A stretch of DNA of 64,000 nucleotides from Variovorax sp. (GTDB lineage: Bacteria > Pseudomonadota > Gammaproteobacteria > Burkholderiales > Burkholderiaceae_C), in assembly GCA_017744935.1 (NCBI GenBank), contig JAGIAI010000003.1, positions 93,202 to 157,201 of the forward strand. The letters run 5' to 3'. Positions within the stretch are counted from its first letter, which is position 1. Every line of letters starts with the position of its first letter. Below, piece by piece: positions 17,785-25,755 of this stretch. The notes under the pieces were generated by a model. The model was not told where the DNA came from and made no database searches. It was given only the letters and a program-made list of their open reading frames with translations. The position numbers and the translations under genes are program-made.

Positions 17785-18263
17785 ATGGCGCAGGACATTT
17801 TTCTGAAGCTCACGGGCCTCGCTGGTGAATCGCAGGACGCCAGCCACAAGGACGAGATCGAAGTCATGAGCTGGGAATGAGCGATGCATCAGGCGTCGTC
17901 GATGCATTCAGGCAGCGGGGGCGGTGCGGGGAAGGCGACCGTCAGCGACCTCGTCTTCGACCATCGCATCGGGCCAGCCCCAATCTCCTCAAGTATTGCC
18001 TCACCGGCAAGCACATCGACTCAGCCACGCTCGTGGTTCGAAAGGCGGGTGGCAGCCCCCTCGAATATTTCAAGCTCACGATGGGCGACGTCATCGTGAC
18101 GGGGGTGGCGCCCGTCATCAAGGAGACCATGCCGACAGGGATGGAGGAAGTCAGCCTGTCTTTTGCGCGCGTCAAGCAGGAATACGTCCTCCAGAACCGG
18201 CAAGGAGGTTCCGGAGGCACCGTGACCGCCAGCTTCGACATTCAACACAACCGTGAAGCGTGA
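17785..18263 (+). pseudogene. hcp: Type VI secretion Hcp, inactivated by a nonsense codon and a frameshift
   Basis: Hcp forms the hexameric tube of the type VI secretion system and carries effectors. A good ribosome site (GGGAAGGA) precedes ATG 17785, and the first 31 codons read as Hcp (AQDIFLKLTGLAGESQD, then HKDEIEVMSWE). A TGA at 17878-17880 then replaces the expected tryptophan codon. The same frame continues as Hcp (MHSGSGGGAGKATVSDLVF) up to DHRIG. Around 17971-17975 about four bases seem missing, and the rest (ASPNLLKYCLTGKHID, then VVRKAGG and EYFKLTMGDVIVT) is in another frame, ending at 18263. Two independent lesions argue for real decay rather than a sequencing error. No other type VI structural gene is in the window. 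Confidence 0.88.
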
Positions 18264-18271
18264 GGGAAGCC

Positions 18272-18917
18272 ATGTCGCTCTACATCACAAAAGCGGGCCA
18301 TGTTTACGCGGATCGCGTGGAGGTGAATATCTTTCCCGAGATCGAGCGCGGAAGAATGGATGCGGTGAACGGGATTGTGGTTCATCAAACCGGAGCCCCT
18401 ACGGCGCAAGCCACATTCAATTCCTACGGTGACAAGAGGCACGGCACGCCCAATGGCGCACACTTTCTGATAGACAAGGATGGCACCATCTATCAAACCG
18501 CCTCGCTTTATCGGGCCACCAATCATGTAGGTTACTTGCAATCGCGCTGCGTTATCACAATGCAATGCACAGCCACCGAACTGAAGGATGCGACGCGCCT
18601 AGAGCGAATCAAAGGCAACAATGCCAGGGCAATTGCCATTCATCGCAATGAGTCCAATAAATCATGGCCCGATCGCTATCCGTCGAACGTCGATTCGATC
18701 GGAATCGAGATCGTTAGCAAACCCATTGCGCACCCGCTTCCCAATGGCGGAAAAAAGGTACGTCTACGAGGACGTGAACCCGCTGCAAAACGCTTCATTG
18801 GCATGGCTGATAAGGCAGCTAATCGACACTTTCAGGCTGACACCAAGTGAGGTTTACAGGCACCCCGAAATCGGCAGGAAGAATGAAACTGAAGCGAGCA
18901 CAGCAAAATGGCAATGA
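18272..18917 (+). pseudogene. Peptidoglycan amidase (Amidase_2/PGRP type), probable T6SS effector, frameshifted
   Basis: This gene follows the hcp remnant by eight bases and has a GAGGGA site before ATG 18272. The first frame encodes an N-acetylmuramoyl-L-alanine amidase-like domain: GIVVHQTGAPTAQ with a probable zinc histidine, GAHFLIDKDGTIYQTAS, ATNHVG and SIGIEIVSKP. At the A6 run 18751-18756 the similarity moves to the +1 frame, which continues as VYEDVNPLQNASLAW and YRHPEIGRKNETEA and stops at 18917. The first frame stops at 18850 with unrelated residues. The second expected zinc histidine (RHPEIG) lies only after the shift, so the unshifted product should be inactive. Five instead of six A would restore one 214-codon frame. 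GC content is clearly below the window average. Confidence 0.75.
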
Positions 18918-19330
18918 AGGTCCGACTGCTACTATTTATGACCATCAGCCTGGTGTGGTTCAACAGTCATGCCCGGTCGGTGACAAGGCTCAAGATCAAA
19001 GCTTCCGGACTGACCATTGAATCCGCAGCGAGAAATTCCCAAGAGGAATGTAAGGCCTTCAAGCCATCTCCAGGACAAGTCAAGAACTACTTCAACAAGG
19101 CATACCCCGTCGAGGCCTACATGGTGACCACGGAAAGGTATTCCCCTTGCTATGCCGTCGGCACCTTGGCGTTCAGTGACGGCCACTTCGGCACTTGGAC
19201 GCTCTATTCCAGCGGCACTGCAATCCTCAGCTTCAATCGGGGGGATGTGGTCAATCTCTACTTCCAAAAGAACAGATGGCGCGACCCCTACGCCTGCACC
19301 TATGGCTTGGGCGATGTGGGGAAATGCTGA
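18908..19330 (+). CDS. Secreted small protein, candidate immunity protein of the amidase effector
   Basis: A 140-residue protein with a clear Sec signal peptide (KVRLLLFMTISLVWFNSHA) and four cysteines in the mature part (EEC, SPC, YAC, GKC), which suggests two disulfides in the periplasm. I recognise no named domain. It overlaps the end of the amidase frame by ten bases, the usual place of an immunity gene, and the periplasm is where a peptidoglycan amidase must be neutralised. The reading frame is intact although the effector and hcp are broken, as expected if immunity is kept after the toxin is lost. A second Met codon two codons later is an alternative start. GC content is low for this genome. 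Confidence 0.7.
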   Translation: MAMKVRLLLFMTISLVWFNSHARSVTRLKIKASGLTIESAARNSQEECKAFKPSPGQVKNYFNKAYPVEAYMVTTERYSPCYAVGTLAFSDGHFGTWTLYSSGTAILSFNRGDVVNLYFQKNRWRDPYACTYGLGDVGKC

Positions 19331-19420
19331 GTTGAACGGTTTCCAGCAATAGGCCCGCTGGACGCGGCGGTCCTGATGCTCCTAAAGGCTTCGGCCGTCG
19401 CAGGGAAAACCCGAGACGAC

Positions 19421-20608
19421 TCAGAGCGCCGCGCCGAGCCGCGCGATACCTTCGCGGATCTTCTCGACGTTGGCCGTCGCGAAGCTCAGGCGCAGGGTCG
19501 CGACATCGGGGTTCTCGGCGTAGAACGGCGCCCCCGGCACGAAGGCCACGAGCTTCTCGATCGCGCGCTTGGCCAATTCACCGGCATCCGCGAGCTTGCC
19601 GTTGGCGCCCGTGAGGCGCGCCCAGAAGAACAGGCCGCCGCCCGGCTGCGTGAAGCTGACGGCGTCGCCGAGTTCCTTTTGCAGCGCCTGGCCCATGGCC
19701 GCGGCACGCTCGGCGTACACCTTGCGCACGTGGGCCAGCGTGTCGGGCATGCGGCCGCTCTTGAGGTATTGCGCCGCGGTGGCCTGCGCGAAGGTGCTGG
19801 TGTGCGCATCGCTGAACTGCTTGCACATGGTGGCGCGGGCCAGCAGCTCGGGCGCACCGATCATCCAGCCGATGCGCAGGCCGGGGCTCAGCACCTTGCT
19901 CAGGCTGCCGCAGTGCACCACCAGCTCGCGGCTGCCGGGGACCTCGCGGGTCAGCGACATGAGCGACGGCGGCGGCGCGTCGTTGAAGTAGAGGTCGCCA
20001 TACGGGTCGTCCTCCACGATGACGGTACCGTGCTTCACGGCCATCTCCAGCACCTTCTTGCGGCGTTCCAGGCTCAGCGTGGCGCCGCTCGGGTTGCCGA
20101 AGGTCGGGATCAGGTACACGAACTTGGGCTTGTGCTGCTCGATCAGCGCCTCCAGCTCGTCGGTCTTCACGCCGTTGGCGTCGATGGGCGCGCTGATCAC
20201 CTGCGCGCCATAGAGGCGGAAGCACTGGATGGTCGCGAGGAAGGTCGGGCCTTCGACGATCACCTTGTCGCCGGGCGAGACGAGCGTCTTGCCCAGCAGG
20301 TCCAGCGCCTGCTGGCTGCCGGTGGTGACGATCAGGCCGCCCGGCTCGACCTCGACGCCCTTGGTCTTCATGAAGGCGCTGAGCTGCTGGCGCAATGGTT
20401 CGTAGCCCTCGGTGGCGCCGTATTGCAGCGCCCCGCCGGGCTCCTCCGCGAGGGCCTTGGCGCTGGCCTCCTTCAGGCCTTCGACGTCGAACATCGCGCT
20501 GTCCGGGAAACCGCCTGCGAAGCTGATGATCCCGGGCTTGCCGAGCAGCTTGAAGAGTTCGCGGATGGCGGAAGTTTCGACGTTGTCGAGGCGGGAGGCG
20601 AATTGCAT
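19421..20608 (-). CDS. PLP-dependent class I/II aminotransferase (2-aminoadipate/aromatic type)
   Basis: A 395-residue fold-type I aminotransferase. It has SFAGGFPD near the N-terminus, TTGSQQALDLLGK, PTFGNPSG, DDPYGDLYF, the PLP lysine in GSLSKVLSPGLRIGW near residue 230, and RLSFATAN at the end. The pattern matches the LysN/MocR-type aminotransferase group without a DNA-binding domain. Likely substrates are 2-aminoadipate or large neutral/aromatic amino acids, but specificity is not readable. I chose ATG 20606-20608 because of an AAGG site seven bases upstream; a frame extending to 20683 lacks one. It is divergent from nth. Confidence 0.9.
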   Translation of the reverse strand: MQFASRLDNVETSAIRELFKLLGKPGIISFAGGFPDSAMFDVEGLKEASAKALAEEPGGALQYGATEGYEPLRQQLSAFMKTKGVEVEPGGLIVTTGSQQALDLLGKTLVSPGDKVIVEGPTFLATIQCFRLYGAQVISAPIDANGVKTDELEALIEQHKPKFVYLIPTFGNPSGATLSLERRKKVLEMAVKHGTVIVEDDPYGDLYFNDAPPPSLMSLTREVPGSRELVVHCGSLSKVLSPGLRIGWMIGAPELLARATMCKQFSDAHTSTFAQATAAQYLKSGRMPDTLAHVRKVYAERAAAMGQALQKELGDAVSFTQPGGGLFFWARLTGANGKLADAGELAKRAIEKLVAFVPGAPFYAENPDVATLRLSFATANVEKIREGIARLGAAL

Positions 20609-20685
20609 GGGGACCTTCTGTCGGAGATTTGGCGGAGAGGGTCGATTGTCGCAGCCACGGGTGGGGCCCCTAAACTTCCGCACAT

Positions 20686-21324
20686 ATGAAAAAAGCCGAT
20701 ATCGAACCCTTCTTCGCGACGCTGGAGGCCGCGAATCCCACGCCGGAGACCGAGCTCGAATACGGCACGCCCTTCGAGCTGCTCGCCGCGGTGCTGCTGT
20801 CGGCGCAGGCGACCGACGTGGGCGTGAACAAGGCGACTCGCCGGCTGTTCCCGGTCGCGAATACGCCGCAGGCCATCGTGGACCTGGGCGTGGAGGGGCT
20901 CGAGGACTACATCAAGACCATCGGCCTCTACCGCAGCAAGGCGAAGCACCTGGTCGAAGCCAGCCGCATGCTGGTGGAACACCACGGCGGCGAGGTGCCG
21001 AGGACGCGCGCCGAGCTCGAAGCCTTGCCCGGCGTGGGCCGCAAGACTGCCAATGTGGTGCTCAATGTCGCTTTCGGCGAACCGACGATGGCGGTCGATA
21101 CGCACATCTTTCGCGTGGGCAACCGCACCGGGCTCGCGCCCGGAAAGACACCCCTGGAAGTCGAACTGAAGCTCGAGAAGCGGGTGCCCGAGAAGTACCG
21201 GCTGCATGCGCACCACTGGCTGATCCTGCACGGCCGCTACACCTGCGTGGCGCGCAAGCCGCTGTGCTGGAAGTGCGCGGTGTCGCCCTACTGCGACTAC
21301 AAGCCCAAGACGCCGGCCCCGTAG
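20686..21324 (+). CDS. nth: Endonuclease III (base-excision repair)
   Basis: A 212-residue DNA glycosylase/AP lyase that removes oxidised pyrimidines. The helix-hairpin-helix LPGVGRKTANVVL carries the catalytic lysine near residue 120. The catalytic aspartate is in VDTHIFRV, and the C-terminal [4Fe-4S] motif is complete (C-X6-C-X2-C-X5-C in CVARKPLCWKCAVSPYC). Length and motifs match the family. It is divergent from the aminotransferase gene with 77 bases between the starts. Confidence 0.96.
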   Translation: MKKADIEPFFATLEAANPTPETELEYGTPFELLAAVLLSAQATDVGVNKATRRLFPVANTPQAIVDLGVEGLEDYIKTIGLYRSKAKHLVEASRMLVEHHGGEVPRTRAELEALPGVGRKTANVVLNVAFGEPTMAVDTHIFRVGNRTGLAPGKTPLEVELKLEKRVPEKYRLHAHHWLILHGRYTCVARKPLCWKCAVSPYCDYKPKTPAP

Positions 21325-21348
21325 GTACCGCATCCGGCGCCCGCGCGC

Positions 21349-24291
21349 TCACGCAGGCATCGTCAGGAATTCGTTGGCGCGTGCGATCACGGCGCCGACC
21401 TCCTCGCGCGCTGACGCATACAGCGTGGGCAATGCGCCGGCGTCGGCCTTGGTCTCGACGGCTTGCAGGCGCTGCACGGCCTCGGGCTCGTCCAGTTGCC
21501 GGCAGGCCGAGGCCATGCGGTGGGCCAGCAGGCGAAGCGCCGCCCAATCCCCGCCCTGGACTGCACGGTCCGCCGAGTCCAGGTCGTCGGTGGCGGTGGA
21601 CACGAAGAGGCGAACGATGGTTGCGATCTGCCCGGCGTCGCCATGACTGAGGGCGCGCAGGCTGGCATAGGGCAGCGCGGCAGCGGGCGGTTGCTGCGCA
21701 GGCGGGTTCTGCAGAACGCGCAGCAAGGCGGCGCGCAGGTCCGGAAGCTGGATCGGCTTGGTCAGGTAGCCATCCATTCCCACGGACAAGCTGTGCTCGG
21801 CTTCGCCCGGCTGCGCATTGGCCGTGAGCGCAATGATGGGGCGCCGGGGCAGCCCGAACCGGGCCTCGTGCTCGCGCAGGCGCCGGGTGAGTCCGTCGCC
21901 GTCGAGCATCGGCATGTGGCAGTCGGTGAGCAGGAGCGCGTAGTCCCTGTCCGCGGCCATGAGCAGATCCCAGGCCTGCTCGCCGTCCTCCGCGCGATCG
22001 CACTCGAAGCCGAGTTGCGCGAGCTGCATGGTCAGCACCTCGCGGTTGACGGGATGGTCTTCCGCCAGCAGCACCCAGCGTCCCTGGCCGATGGGGCTGG
22101 TGTCCTGGAGCGGCCGTGCGGCGGCTTCGCGCACGATGCCGGGTTCGCTGCCCGCGGCCCACGGCGCGAGGGGAAGCGTGACCGTGAAACGACTTCCACG
22201 GCCAAGCTCGCTCTCGCACAGCATCTCCCCCCCCATGAGGTCGACCAGTTGCTTGACGATGGTCAGGCCCAGGCCCGTGCCGCCGTAGCGCCGCGTGGTG
22301 GTGACGTCGGCCTGCCTGAAAGGCTCCAGAAGAGAGTCGAGCGCGCCCTCGGGAATCCCCACGCCCGTGTCCTCGACCACGAGCTGCAGCCGCCCGTCCG
22401 CGCCCTGGCGCGCTTCGAGCGTCACACCGCCGTGCTCGGTGAACTTCACGGCATTCCCGACGAGGTTGACGAGCACCTGCCGCAGGCGCACCGAATCGCC
22501 GACGATGAAGGCAGGCAGTCGCGCATCGACGTGGAAGTCGAGCGTGATCGACTTGCGCATCGCGTCGACCGAGAAAGAGAGGCACACGTTCTCGATGAGA
22601 GGGGCAAGATGCAGCGGCTGGCTTTCGAGGGCCAACTTGCCCGCCTGGATCTTGGAGTAGTCGAGGATCTCGTTGATGATCGCCAGCAGTTCCAGCGACG
22701 AATGGCGGCAGGTTTCGAGCATCTTGCGCTGCCGCTCCGTCAGGCGGGTGTCGAGGACCAGGTCGAGCATGCCCAGCATGCCATGCAGCGGCGTGCGGAT
22801 CTCGTGGCTCATCATCGCGAGGAACCGCCCCTTGGCTTCGACGGCCGAGCGCGCCTCCGCCGCCTTGGCGACGAGATCGGCCTTGAGCTTTTCCTCCAGG
22901 GTGACGTCCTTCATGATCCCCGTGAAGGAGAGAAGAAGCATGCCGCGATCGTCTTCCGGCTCCACCTTCAGGATGCTCCGCACGTCCACCGTGCGCACCA
23001 CGCCGTCGCGTGCGCAGATGCGGAACTGGTCCCGATAGATGCCCCTCTTTCGCCTCAGGGTCGCGCGCACGCGCGACGTGACGCGTTCGCGATCGTCGGG
23101 ATGCAGCAGCCGGATCTGGTCGCGGTAGGTCACGGCGGCATCGGGCGGCAGGCCATAGATCTTCCGGATCTGCCGGTCCGCCGTGAGCGGTGCATCGAGG
23201 AATGCCGGGTCGGACATCGGCGCGATGCCGCCGCCGCCTGCGCGCGTGCTCGATCGCCACACACCCAGCTTGCCGACGCGCAAGGCGACGCCGAGGTCGA
23301 CGCGCGACTGCTCGAGTTCGGCGAGTGCACGATCGGCGCGTTCCTTGGCCTGGGTGAGCGCCAGCGCATCCTCGCGGCGCTTCGTGATGTCGCGGTTGGT
23401 TCCGTAGAGAAGCGGGCTGCCCGAGCGGGTCCGGTCCCGGGCGGCAAAGGCTTCGATCCATCGCTCGCGGCCCGCGTCGTCGATCAAGCGGTAGTCGAAT
23501 GCGGCGACCTCCCCGGTGTCCCTGGCGTGGTCCATGCTCCGCTGGACCTCTTCGACATCGTCGGGATGCATCCTGGCGAAGATGGCGGATACGTGCTGCG
23601 GGTTGTCCTCGAGGCCGAGCACCGCCCGCTCCCGCTCGTCCAGCCGGATCTCGCCGGTGTCGAGGTTCCATTCCCAGGTGCCCAGCCGGGTGGCTTCAAG
23701 GGCGATGTCCAGCCTGTTGCCGGCGGTCTGGAGTTCGCGCTGGAGATTCCGCTCGTCGGTGACGTCGACGGAGATGCCGACGATGCCGCGGAGCCTTCCT
23801 CGACGGTCGATGACCGGCGACTTGCGCGCCTGGAAAGTCCTCATCGTCCCATCGACGAGCACATCCTGCTCGAAGGTGCGCTTGCCACCCGACGACAGGA
23901 CGGCGCTGTCCTGAGCGGCGAGGCGCTCGCAGAACTCGGCAGAAAAGAGCTCCCGATCGCTCTTGCCGAGCGGATCGATGTCGACCAGGGTCCGGAACTC
24001 GGCGTTCACGACGCGATAGCGGCAGCCGAGGTCCTTGAAGAACAGGGGATGGGGCACCGTGTCGAGGATCGCGTTGAGCTCGTCGTCCCGGCGCTGCAGG
24101 TTGCGGAAGCGAACGAACTGCACGATGCCGATCGCCACCAGGCACAGGCACCCGACGGCCATCCACATCCAGTGCACTTCGATGGACAGCGGCTGGCCGA
24201 AGAAGAAGCTCGCCACGGCCAGCAGGCAGGTCAGCGCCAGGGTGGCGATGCCTGCGTCGTCTCGCGTGAGGGTGTAGGGACTCGCGGCCAT
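21349..24291 (-). CDS. Hybrid sensor histidine kinase (2 TM, PAS repeats, HisKA-HATPase, REC, HPt)
   Basis: A 980-residue membrane sensor kinase. Two N-terminal membrane helices (about residues 15-60) leave almost no periplasmic domain, so sensing is probably intramembrane or cytoplasmic. Three PAS/PAC units follow (first near VPHPLFFKD, then TRLGTWEWN, then VGKLGVWR). The kinase core has the H-box MMSHEIRTPLHG near residue 515, N-box NLVGNAVKF and G-box GTGLGLTIVK. A receiver with LLTDCHMPMLDG and a C-terminal HPt domain (LAHRMASACRQLD) make a complete phosphorelay. ATG 24289-24291 is preceded by GGAGG at good spacing. No partner response regulator is adjacent, so it is an orphan. Confidence 0.93.
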   Translation of the reverse strand: MAASPYTLTRDDAGIATLALTCLLAVASFFFGQPLSIEVHWMWMAVGCLCLVAIGIVQFVRFRNLQRRDDELNAILDTVPHPLFFKDLGCRYRVVNAEFRTLVDIDPLGKSDRELFSAEFCERLAAQDSAVLSSGGKRTFEQDVLVDGTMRTFQARKSPVIDRRGRLRGIVGISVDVTDERNLQRELQTAGNRLDIALEATRLGTWEWNLDTGEIRLDERERAVLGLEDNPQHVSAIFARMHPDDVEEVQRSMDHARDTGEVAAFDYRLIDDAGRERWIEAFAARDRTRSGSPLLYGTNRDITKRREDALALTQAKERADRALAELEQSRVDLGVALRVGKLGVWRSSTRAGGGGIAPMSDPAFLDAPLTADRQIRKIYGLPPDAAVTYRDQIRLLHPDDRERVTSRVRATLRRKRGIYRDQFRICARDGVVRTVDVRSILKVEPEDDRGMLLLSFTGIMKDVTLEEKLKADLVAKAAEARSAVEAKGRFLAMMSHEIRTPLHGMLGMLDLVLDTRLTERQRKMLETCRHSSLELLAIINEILDYSKIQAGKLALESQPLHLAPLIENVCLSFSVDAMRKSITLDFHVDARLPAFIVGDSVRLRQVLVNLVGNAVKFTEHGGVTLEARQGADGRLQLVVEDTGVGIPEGALDSLLEPFRQADVTTTRRYGGTGLGLTIVKQLVDLMGGEMLCESELGRGSRFTVTLPLAPWAAGSEPGIVREAAARPLQDTSPIGQGRWVLLAEDHPVNREVLTMQLAQLGFECDRAEDGEQAWDLLMAADRDYALLLTDCHMPMLDGDGLTRRLREHEARFGLPRRPIIALTANAQPGEAEHSLSVGMDGYLTKPIQLPDLRAALLRVLQNPPAQQPPAAALPYASLRALSHGDAGQIATIVRLFVSTATDDLDSADRAVQGGDWAALRLLAHRMASACRQLDEPEAVQRLQAVETKADAGALPTLYASAREEVGAVIARANEFLTMPA

Positions 24292-24402
24292 CGCACCTCC
24301 GGGTTTGTCGACATGCACCGGCAAGCGTAGGCCATCTCCGGCAGAAAGCGCCAGCTTTTCAGCAATCGATCAGGCCTGCCTGCTCATCGCGCGGGCGCGC
24401 GC

Positions 24403-24951
24403 TCAAAGCTCGATCGTCACGCACTCGCCGAACGCGATCGGGTGCACCGGCCACTGGTCGGCACGCTCGATCGCGCGGATGCCGCCCCGCAGCAGCCAGG
24501 CGGCGCGGATCACGCCGGCATGCGTGACCCAGACCGCGTCGCGTCCGCCGGCGCGCCACGCATCGAAAGCCTCGCCCACCCGCAGCAGGAACTGCCGCGT
24601 GCTCTCGCCGCTGCGGCCGGCGCGCATGTCGGCGAAATCGCGCGTCCACGCATCGAGCTCGCGCGGGTCGATCTCGGACCAGAGCCGCTCCTCCCACTCG
24701 CCGAGGTCCATCTCCGCGATGCGCGGATCGGTCTGCACGCGAAGGTCCGGCCGCAGTTCGACGAGGGTCCGCGCGAGCTCGGCGCAGCGCGAGAGCGGCG
24801 AGCAGGTCAGCATCCCGTTCATCGGCAGTTGCGGCGCCACGCGCTCGGCCGCGGCGCGCGTGACTTCGGGCAGCACCGGCATATCGGTGCGCCCATAGCA
24901 GAAGCCATCGACGGCGGTGGTGCGCGCGTGGCGGACCAGCAGCAGCTTCAT
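24403..24951 (-). CDS. cobC: Alpha-ribazole phosphatase / histidine phosphatase family
   Basis: A 182-residue phosphoglycerate-mutase-fold phosphatase. The phospho-acceptor histidine is in LVRHARTT at the N-terminus, SPLSRCAEL and MDLGEWEE follow, and the second histidine is in VTHAGVIRA. In cobalamin synthesis CobC removes the phosphate from alpha-ribazole-5'-phosphate or from adenosylcobalamin-5'-phosphate. The start overlaps the cobS stop (ATGA), which supports the pathway role. It is the last gene of the cobQ-cobT-cobS-cobC operon. Confidence 0.9.
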   Translation of the reverse strand: MKLLLVRHARTTAVDGFCYGRTDMPVLPEVTRAAAERVAPQLPMNGMLTCSPLSRCAELARTLVELRPDLRVQTDPRIAEMDLGEWEERLWSEIDPRELDAWTRDFADMRAGRSGESTRQFLLRVGEAFDAWRAGGRDAVWVTHAGVIRAAWLLRGGIRAIERADQWPVHPIAFGECVTIEL

Positions 24952-25745
24952 GGGCGCCACGCCAGCGCGAGGTAGATCGCGAGTTCGCAGACCTGCTGCG
25001 TGGCCCCGAGGCCGTCGCCTGTGAATCCGCGCAGCCGGCGCCACAGCAGGCGCGCCATGAACAGCGCGGCCAGGGCGCCGAGCGCGACTGGCGCCAGGCC
25101 GCGCATCGCACCATGGACTGCCGCCAGCCAGGCCATGGCGGGCAGCGACCACAGGATGCCAACCACCAGGGCGCTGCCGCCGATCGCGTCTGCCAGCGGC
25201 TTGGACTTGCTGGCCGCGCTCTCGTCGCCGACATAGGGCAGCCAGCGGATCAGGAACAGCGGCGCGAGGCGCGACAGCACATGGGCGCACACCAGCGCAG
25301 CGACGACAGCCGATGCGCCCTGCCCTGCCAGCATCGCCAGCAACAGCACCTTGAGCCCGAGCGCGAGCACCAGCGCGATTGCACCGAAGGCGCCGATGCG
25401 CGAGTCCTTCATGATCTCGAGCGCCCGGGCGCGGTCGGCCGAGCCGCCGAGGCCGTCCGCCACGTCGGCCAGGCCATCCTCGTGGAAGGCGCCGGTCATG
25501 AGCACGGTGGCGATGGTCGACAGCGCCGCCGCCACCAGCGCGCCGGCAAGCCCCGGCAGGCCCGCCTGGGCGAGCCAGAACACGCCCGCGGCGACCGCGC
25601 CGACGAGCCAGCCGACGCCGGGGAAATGCGCCGCGCTCGCGCGCAGCATCGCCGGGCTGAACCCGACCCACCCGGCGAGAGGACCGGTCACCGGCACGCG
25701 GGTGAAGAACTGCAGCGCCAGCAGGAAGTGACGCACGCCGTTCAT
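24948..25745 (-). CDS. cobS: Adenosylcobinamide-GDP ribazoletransferase CobS
   Basis: CobS is an integral inner-membrane enzyme that joins adenosylcobinamide-GDP to alpha-ribazole (phosphate), the nucleotide-loop closing step. The 265-residue protein has several hydrophobic helices. It carries the family landmarks LQFFTRVPV near the N-terminus and FHEDGLADVADGLGGS near residue 85, the acidic motif thought to bind metal and nucleotide. I chose ATG 25743-25745, which has a GAGGCG site, over a longer arginine-rich extension. It lies ten bases after cobT. Confidence 0.94.
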   Translation of the reverse strand: MNGVRHFLLALQFFTRVPVTGPLAGWVGFSPAMLRASAAHFPGVGWLVGAVAAGVFWLAQAGLPGLAGALVAAALSTIATVLMTGAFHEDGLADVADGLGGSADRARALEIMKDSRIGAFGAIALVLALGLKVLLLAMLAGQGASAVVAALVCAHVLSRLAPLFLIRWLPYVGDESAASKSKPLADAIGGSALVVGILWSLPAMAWLAAVHGAMRGLAPVALGALAALFMARLLWRRLRGFTGDGLGATQQVCELAIYLALAWRP

Positions 25746-25755
25746 CGGGAACGCC

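Noticed and set aside
17877..18263. Intact 128-residue ORF as an independent gene
   Set aside because: Its first 34 residues are not Hcp-like, while the remainder is the C-terminal half of Hcp, so it is the out-of-frame tail of the hcp pseudogene.
18749..18757. Programmed -1 ribosomal frameshift at A AAA AAG in the amidase gene
   Set aside because: The slippery heptamer is in the right phase, but a -1 slip leads to a stop within seven codons. The amidase similarity continues in the +1 frame, so a lesion or homopolymer miscall fits better.
21463..24330. 955-codon plus-strand open frame opposite the histidine kinase
   Set aside because: Shadow frame; the kinase on the other strand has complete domains and a ribosome binding site.
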